A DNA stretch of 18,435 nucleotides from the NCBI GenBank assembly GCA_910586485.1, contig CAJUIA010000049.1:1-18435 (forward strand). The letters run 5' to 3'. The stretch's first letter is position 1, and each line of letters starts with the position of its first letter. This DNA is from an uncultured Acetatifactor sp. (GTDB lineage Bacteria; Bacillota; Clostridia; Lachnospirales; Lachnospiraceae). Made by a program: the position numbers and the translations under genes. Of the stretch, positions 15,812-18,435 are shown piece after piece. The notes under the pieces are model-generated. The model was not told where the DNA came from. It worked only from the letters and a program-made list of their open reading frames with translations, and made no database searches.

Positions 15812-16353
15812 AAGATATATTTTCGATACCTGCTTAATACATTCAGCAGAATAAGGCCCAAAATTCCGCAGGAAATAATCTCGCCGATGCCTACGGTCAG
15901 CATGAAATACGGAACGGAGCCGGGGAATTGATAGGCGTAGCAAAGTATAAAGGGAACGATCAGCGTATTTGCCAGAATGGGAGGCAGGGGAGCCAGCCAT
16001 TTTCTTGCCGGAGGCAAAGGCGTTAGCTGCTTTTTTGCCTTGCGGTCGGAGGGCACTTTGCCTGCTCTGCCGGTCAGCAGCCAGGTCCCCAGGGCCCCCA
16101 GAAGCGTGGCGAGGCTGCCGAAAACCACATCCCAGATGACACAGCCTGTGATCAGATTACTGATCAGACAGCCTAGGAATAAACCCGGAACCGCCGCCGG
16201 TGTGAAGAAGGGCAGTATACAGAGGGCTTCCGAAATGCGGACCTGAATGGCGCCTGAGGCTAGGTCAAAGGCGCTGATAAAATAGGTCAGAACCACATAG
16301 ATGGCAGCAATGACAGCTGCTTGGACGAGGAAAAGAACTTTTTTGTTTTTCAT
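15808..16353 (-). CDS. queT: QueT-type ECF transporter S component (queuosine precursor uptake)
   Basis: A 181-aa membrane protein with about six helices that binds a queuosine precursor, probably preQ1 or preQ0, and works with the shared ECF energising module encoded elsewhere. The QueT signature is clear: QVRISEALCILPFFTPAAVPGLFLGCLISNL (as QVRISEALCILPFF then TPAAVPGLFLG), followed by DVVFGSLATLLGALGTW. A hydrophilic loop of about 30 residues (GRAGKVPSDRKAKKQ onward) is longer and more basic than I would expect. The start at 16353 is set by AAAGGAG 9 nt upstream. The leader contains a preQ1-I-like aptamer, which supports the assignment. Its stop overlaps the convergent large gene by 3-4 bp. 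Confidence 0.93.
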   Translation of the reverse strand: MKNKKVLFLVQAAVIAAIYVVLTYFISAFDLASGAIQVRISEALCILPFFTPAAVPGLFLGCLISNLITGCVIWDVVFGSLATLLGALGTWLLTGRAGKVPSDRKAKKQLTPLPPARKWLAPLPPILANTLIVPFILCYAYQFPGSVPYFMLTVGIGEIISCGILGLILLNVLSRYRKYIF

Positions 16354-16362
16354 TTTTTTATT

Positions 16363-16405
16363 CTCCTTTAGTTTTGTTTTACGTCAGGAAGGTCTCGAAC
16401 TGACG
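16363..16405 (-). ncRNA. preQ1-I-type riboswitch in the queT leader, overlapping the SD
   Basis: On the minus strand a 6-bp stem CGTCAG (16400-16405)/CTGACG (16382-16387) encloses the loop TTCGAGACCTTC. The loop begins UUCGAG, which fits the preQ1-I loop pattern UUCnAG. The tail TAAAACAAAACTAA is the A-rich strand typical of this class. Loop CCTT (16389-16392) can pair with AAGG (16365-16368), which belongs to the Shine-Dalgarno of queT, making the expected H-type pseudoknot. Ligand binding would therefore hide the ribosome site, as in the Thermoanaerobacter tengcongensis type. There is no U-run, so control is translational rather than by termination. Confidence 0.8.
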
Positions 16406-16414
16406 GGTTGTATG

Positions 16415-16448
16415 GGCTGATTATGCCGTATTTACAGGCATTTCAGCC
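16415..16448 (-). promoter_or_regulatory. 5'-terminal hairpin of the queT leader
   Basis: The minus strand reads GGCTGA-A-ATGCC, a 9-nt loop, GGCAT-AA-TCAGCC: two stacked stems of 6 and 5 bp with a small internal loop. From the promoter geometry the transcript should start at about 16448, so the hairpin would be the very 5' end of the mRNA. It could protect the message or act with the aptamer downstream. Confidence 0.6.
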
Positions 16449-16454
16449 TTTGTT

Positions 16455-16483
16455 ACTATAACACAGCCAAGCGGGAAATGCAA
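16455..16483 (-). promoter_or_regulatory. Promoter of queT
   Basis: The minus strand has TTGCAT (16478-16483), a 17-nt spacer and TATAGT (16455-16460), with an upstream TGT giving an extended -10. The predicted start is near 16448. The -35 lies only 5 bp from the direct repeats that may mark the mobile-element boundary. Confidence 0.65.
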
Positions 16484-16487
16484 TAAA

Positions 16488-16509
16488 AGTACCAAAATAG
16501 TACCAAAGT
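16488..16509. repeat. Two 11-bp direct repeats, possible element end or recombinase site
   Basis: AGTACCAAA occurs at 16488-16496 and again at 16499-16507, an 11-bp period (AGTACCAAAAT, AGTACCAAAGT). It sits where gene content changes from housekeeping to mobile-element-like and composition shifts to AT-rich. Short helical-phase repeats of this sort are used by tyrosine recombinases at element ends. The attachment-site reading is an inference. Confidence 0.35.
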
Positions 16510-16526
16510 GGAAAAAATATTTTATC

Positions 16527-17130
16527 TTATGCCCTTGCATCGGGAAGGAAATGGCTTCCGAAACTACTGTCAAACAAAAGCGTTTCTATAGTGCATTTTG
16601 AATACATATCCAATTTTTTAATAAATTCTTGAAAATCAGGAGCCCCAATGCTGCGAATTAATTTATCTTGGTAGTACACTTTGAAATATAATGTAACGTT
16701 GCAATTTACTCCAACAGGATTATTAACATCTGAACAAGAAAGAAAAACAGTATCTTTTTGAACAGATGTTTTTGGTATATTTTCTGTACAAAGAAAAGGC
16801 ATCTCTGGAAGGGGCGAAGATAATTCAACATTACAGTCTATAAAAAAATAAGTTTTATGAAAATCTTCGGGAGGCAGTTCAAAATTATACTCACTTTGCA
16901 ATCGTTGTATTTCCGAATCTTTGATATAGCACCTTATCTCTGAAAGGTTGTGGTATAATGATGTAAGCGGACATGAAAGTACTGTATAAGGTCGAAGAAG
17001 CAGGCCTAGTGTCTTTAGGTAATCAATTTTTTTCACTCAAGTCCTCGCGCGTGCAATCATGTTCTTTAGCAAGTTGCTTCAGGCGTTGCCCGATTTTATA
17101 ATGTAACATACTTTTTCCTTGATCTGTCAT
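16527..17130 (-). pseudogene. Frameshifted regulator-like gene, unknown family
   Basis: On the minus strand a well-placed SD (AAAGGGG) and ATG at 17130 start a 35-codon frame: MTDQGKSMLHYKIGQRLKQL, then AKEHDCTREDLSEKN and a stop at 17023. IGQRLKQLAKEH with TREDLSE resembles the first helices of an XRE-type DNA-binding domain. An A7 run at 17027-17033 lies just before the stop. With six A residues the frame would continue as DLSEKIDYLKTLG into a 169-codon frame that ends at 16527. That part (from GTG 17036) has no SD of its own and is not recognised. Either the gene has mutated, the base call is wrong, or two genes are present. The whole stretch is clearly more AT-rich than the chromosome to the left. 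Confidence 0.5.
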
Positions 17131-17183
17131 TTTTTCCCCTTTAATTTACAAGTTAATTAGCAATTTATCACATTTTTTAAAAG

Positions 17184-17222
17184 TAACATGAGAGCGACAT
17201 AAGATGCTGTACATGTTATCAT
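17184..17222. promoter_or_regulatory. Divergent regulatory region with inverted repeat and plus-strand promoter
   Basis: TAACATG (17184-17190) and CATGTTA (17212-17218) form an inverted repeat with centres about 28 bp apart. The second arm overlaps a candidate -10, TATCAT (17217-17222), placed 17 nt after GCGACA (17194-17199). The arrangement between a minus-strand regulator-like gene and plus-strand element genes looks like an operator controlling the rightward promoter. The 143-bp gap 17131-17273 holds nothing else I can identify. Confidence 0.4.
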
Positions 17223-17273
17223 AGTAGCACGAGCAAACAAATAAGGCAATAGACAAACTTTGATGAAAGGAAA

Positions 17274-17477
17274 ATGGATATGAAAAAAACATTAACAAGG
17301 ATTAACAAGGAATTTTTGACGGTAAATGCGGAAACATTAGCCGGTATGCTTGACTGTGGCAGGGCAACAGCCGTAAAAGTCGGGACAGATGCAGGAGCAA
17401 AAATACAGATAGGGCGCCGGACACTGTATAAGGTTTCTGTTGTGAATAAGTATCTGGATACTTTGGCCAGTGATTAA
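17274..17477 (+). CDS. Small excisionase-like DNA-binding protein (DUF6462-like)
   Basis: A 67-aa basic protein: KEFLTVNAETLAGMLDCGRA, then TAVKVGTDAGAKIQIGRRTLYK and VVNKYLDTL. The layout fits small MerR/excisionase-fold proteins of Firmicutes integrative elements: a helix-turn-helix (about 17-40), then a Gly-Arg wing and a C-terminal helix. Such proteins bend DNA at element ends or regulate neighbouring genes. GAAAGG precedes the ATG; ATG 17280 is an alternative start that gives better SD spacing. It precedes the replication initiator by 43 nt, probably in one transcript. The DUF6462 name is from memory of the family pattern and is moderately sure. Confidence 0.65.
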   Translation: MDMKKTLTRINKEFLTVNAETLAGMLDCGRATAVKVGTDAGAKIQIGRRTLYKVSVVNKYLDTLASD

Positions 17478-17520
17478 ATAGTGCGTAAGTCACACCATTA
17501 TGAATGCGAGGATATGAACA

Positions 17521-18321
17521 ATGAAAAAGAAAGGGGGCTATGGCGTGGTTTATCAGGATGTGATGAGAAATTGTTCGATTTCCCCAGAGGCAAAGGCGAT
17601 ATATGCGTACCTCTCAAGCATGGCAGGATCGGGAGACTCCTGTTATCCGTCTGTGGAAACGATGCAGAAAGAATTGTGCATGAGCAAAAACCGCCTTATG
17701 AAACACATGGGGCAGTTAATAGATTCCGGGGTGGTTGAAAAGCTGCGGGAGAAAAGCGGAAATATATACGGGCACAATGTTTACAGGGTTACTCACGAAA
17801 CAGAAGTAACTAACGAACTAAAGTGTAATTTTCGAGCGGTCGAGAATGAAGCGGTCGAAGCCCGATCAGTCCAAATTCGAGCGGTCGAAGCTCGACCGGT
17901 CGAAAATGAAGCCACTAATAATAACAATATAAAAAATAACAATATAAATAATAATATAAATAAGGGCAAGCCCCATAAATCTGTTAAAACGTATTTCCCG
18001 GAAGACAAAATATTAAATCAGGCATTTGTGGATTACGTGGAAATGCGGAGGCAGCTCAAAAAGCCAATGACGGATCGGGCGGTTGAACTGGCAATTAAGA
18101 AACTGCAGGAGCTGGCGGCGATCCCCTTCAGTGATTCTATTGACAGTGGACTGGCCGTCAGGATTCTTAATCAGTCGATATTAAACAGCTGGCAAGGATT
18201 ATTTCCCTTGAAAGACTATCAGAATAAGAATGGCGGTGACATGGTTGGAAATGAAAATCAAAGTGGGGGACAGGCTGCAGACTTCTATAAGCGACTCATG
18301 GGGGATGGCAACGGTAACTGA
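17521..18321 (+). CDS. Winged-helix replication initiator of a mobile element, with in-gene origin
   Basis: A 266-aa protein with three parts. Residues 1-95 are an HTH_36-type winged helix: GGYGVVYQDVMRNCSISPEA, then AIYAYLSSM, CYPSVETMQKELCMS and LIDSGVVEKLRE. Residues about 105-150 are a low-complexity linker. It has five-residue repeats (RAVEN, EAVEA, RSVQI, RAVEA, RPVEN) followed by an Asn-rich stretch. Residues about 160-266 are helical, with a DnaD-like look (FVDYVEMRRQLKKPMTDRAV, then LAVRILNQSILNSWQGLF), which would recruit a helicase loader. The family is common in prophages and integrative elements. The linker coincides with DNA iterons and an AT tract, suggesting it is shaped by origin function. 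The ribosome site is weak (GAGG 9-10 nt before ATG). Confidence 0.8.
   Translation: MKKKGGYGVVYQDVMRNCSISPEAKAIYAYLSSMAGSGDSCYPSVETMQKELCMSKNRLMKHMGQLIDSGVVEKLREKSGNIYGHNVYRVTHETEVTNELKCNFRAVENEAVEARSVQIRAVEARPVENEATNNNNIKNNNINNNINKGKPHKSVKTYFPEDKILNQAFVDYVEMRRQLKKPMTDRAVELAIKKLQELAAIPFSDSIDSGLAVRILNQSILNSWQGLFPLKDYQNKNGGDMVGNENQSGGQAADFYKRLMGDGNGN
17835..17909. repeat. Five 15-bp iterons inside the replication initiator gene
   Basis: The core CGGTCGA lies at 17837, 17852, 17882 and 17897, and a degenerate copy (CAGTCCA) at 17867, so all five are exactly 15 bp apart. Two copies are also part of inverted TCGA-containing arms, including a perfect 12-bp palindrome TCGACCGGTCGA at 17892-17903. 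These are candidate binding sites for the protein encoded by the gene. Confidence 0.85.
17914..17963. other. Putative DNA-unwinding element of an in-gene replication origin
   Basis: Fifty bases with no G and only three C, directly after the iterons. AACAATATAAA occurs at 17923-17933 and 17938-17948, again 15 bp apart, and the core AATATAAA a third time at 17953-17960. Iterons next to AT-rich direct repeats are the standard layout of an initiator-opened origin. The encoded protein segment is mostly Asn and Ile, consistent with DNA-level constraint. Confidence 0.65.
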
Positions 18322-18334
18322 TATAAAAGAGGTC

Positions 18335-18368
18335 AAAACAAAAGAAACGAGCGGCTTTTTTGTTTACC
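18335..18368 (+). terminator. Possible weak terminator after the initiator gene
   Basis: AAACAAAAG can pair with a CTTTTTTGTTT segment (18355-18365) across a GC-containing loop, with two bulged T residues. The stem is A-T rich, so termination is doubtful. Confidence 0.25.
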
Positions 18369-18374
18369 ACAGGT

Positions 18375-18419
18375 ATGAAGATTGTAGTGGTCAAGCATTT
18401 TTGTAACATTTGTGGCTAA
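18375..18419 (+). CDS. Very short possible ORF, or the decayed start of a mobile-element gene
   Basis: ATG 18375 opens 14 codons, MKIVVVKHFCNICG, ending at TAA. The MKIVVVK start resembles that of small proteins I remember from Firmicutes integrative elements, but there is only AGG directly before the ATG and the frame closes at once. It may be chance or a truncated gene. The rest of the window end shows nothing else. Confidence 0.2.
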   Translation: MKIVVVKHFCNICG

Positions 18420-18435
18420 AAATATATTGGATTGT

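Noticed and set aside
16363..16448. preQ1-II or preQ1-III riboswitch
   Set aside because: The short stem, UUCnAG loop and A-rich tail fit class I; I see no second hairpin within the pseudoknot as class II would need.
17023..17040. Programmed -1 frameshift at the A7 run
   Set aside because: Joining the two frames needs a +1 shift, and the codon phase of the A run does not fit a classical -1 slippery heptamer.
17481..17738. Plus-strand 85-codon frame overlapping the start of the initiator gene
   Set aside because: The other frame gives a clear winged-helix domain; this one has no family features.

Overview
The window looks like a chromosomal segment of a Gram-positive clostridial bacterium, most likely a Lachnospiraceae-type gut anaerobe. 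The grounds are purine-rich Shine-Dalgarno sequences, the gene content (a PcsB-like coiled-coil/SleB hydrolase, DUF402, a queT gene with a preQ1-type leader) and a complete FoF1 ATP synthase operon whose c subunit has a full sodium-ligand set. Family assignments come from reading motifs; no database search was possible.

Layout. (1) 1-259: almost four tandem copies of a 68-bp GC-rich unit, each able to fold into a three-way junction. (2) 303-4314, plus strand: a tRNA-modification and nucleotide cluster with Sua5/YwlC threonylcarbamoyl-AMP synthase, RpiB, Upp and a dCMP-deaminase-like protein, followed by a secreted coiled-coil/SleB-type cell-wall hydrolase. (3) 4394-5476, minus strand: a DUF402 protein and a phosphinothricin-type N-acetyltransferase. 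(4) 5582-12772, plus strand: a strong promoter and the ATP synthase operon atpZ-atpI-atpB-atpE-atpF-atpH-atpA-atpG-atpD-atpC. The promoter lies so close to the first ATG that the first message may be leaderless. (5) 12844-15811: two genes of unknown function, a 131-aa soluble protein and a roughly 845-aa membrane-anchored protein. The larger one has propeller-like repeats and a C-terminal domain resembling a C39 peptidase that has lost its catalytic residues. (6) 15808-16483, minus strand: queT, an ECF transporter S component for queuosine precursors, behind a readable promoter, a 5'-terminal hairpin and a preQ1-I-like riboswitch that can mask its ribosome binding site.

(7) From about 16488 to the window end the DNA becomes AT-rich and looks like one end of an integrated mobile element. 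It holds a short direct repeat that may be an attachment or recombinase site, a frameshifted minus-strand regulator-like gene, a divergent promoter/operator region, a small excisionase-like DNA-binding protein, and a winged-helix replication initiator. The initiator gene carries five 15-bp iterons followed by a 50-bp AT tract with further 15-bp-spaced repeats. This is the architecture of a replication origin embedded in its own initiator gene, as in phage lambda O. The rest of the element lies beyond the window.

The most unusual signals are the in-gene origin, the pseudo-peptidase membrane protein with its small partner, the three-way-junction repeat array, the preQ1-I-like leader and the possibly leaderless ATP synthase promoter.
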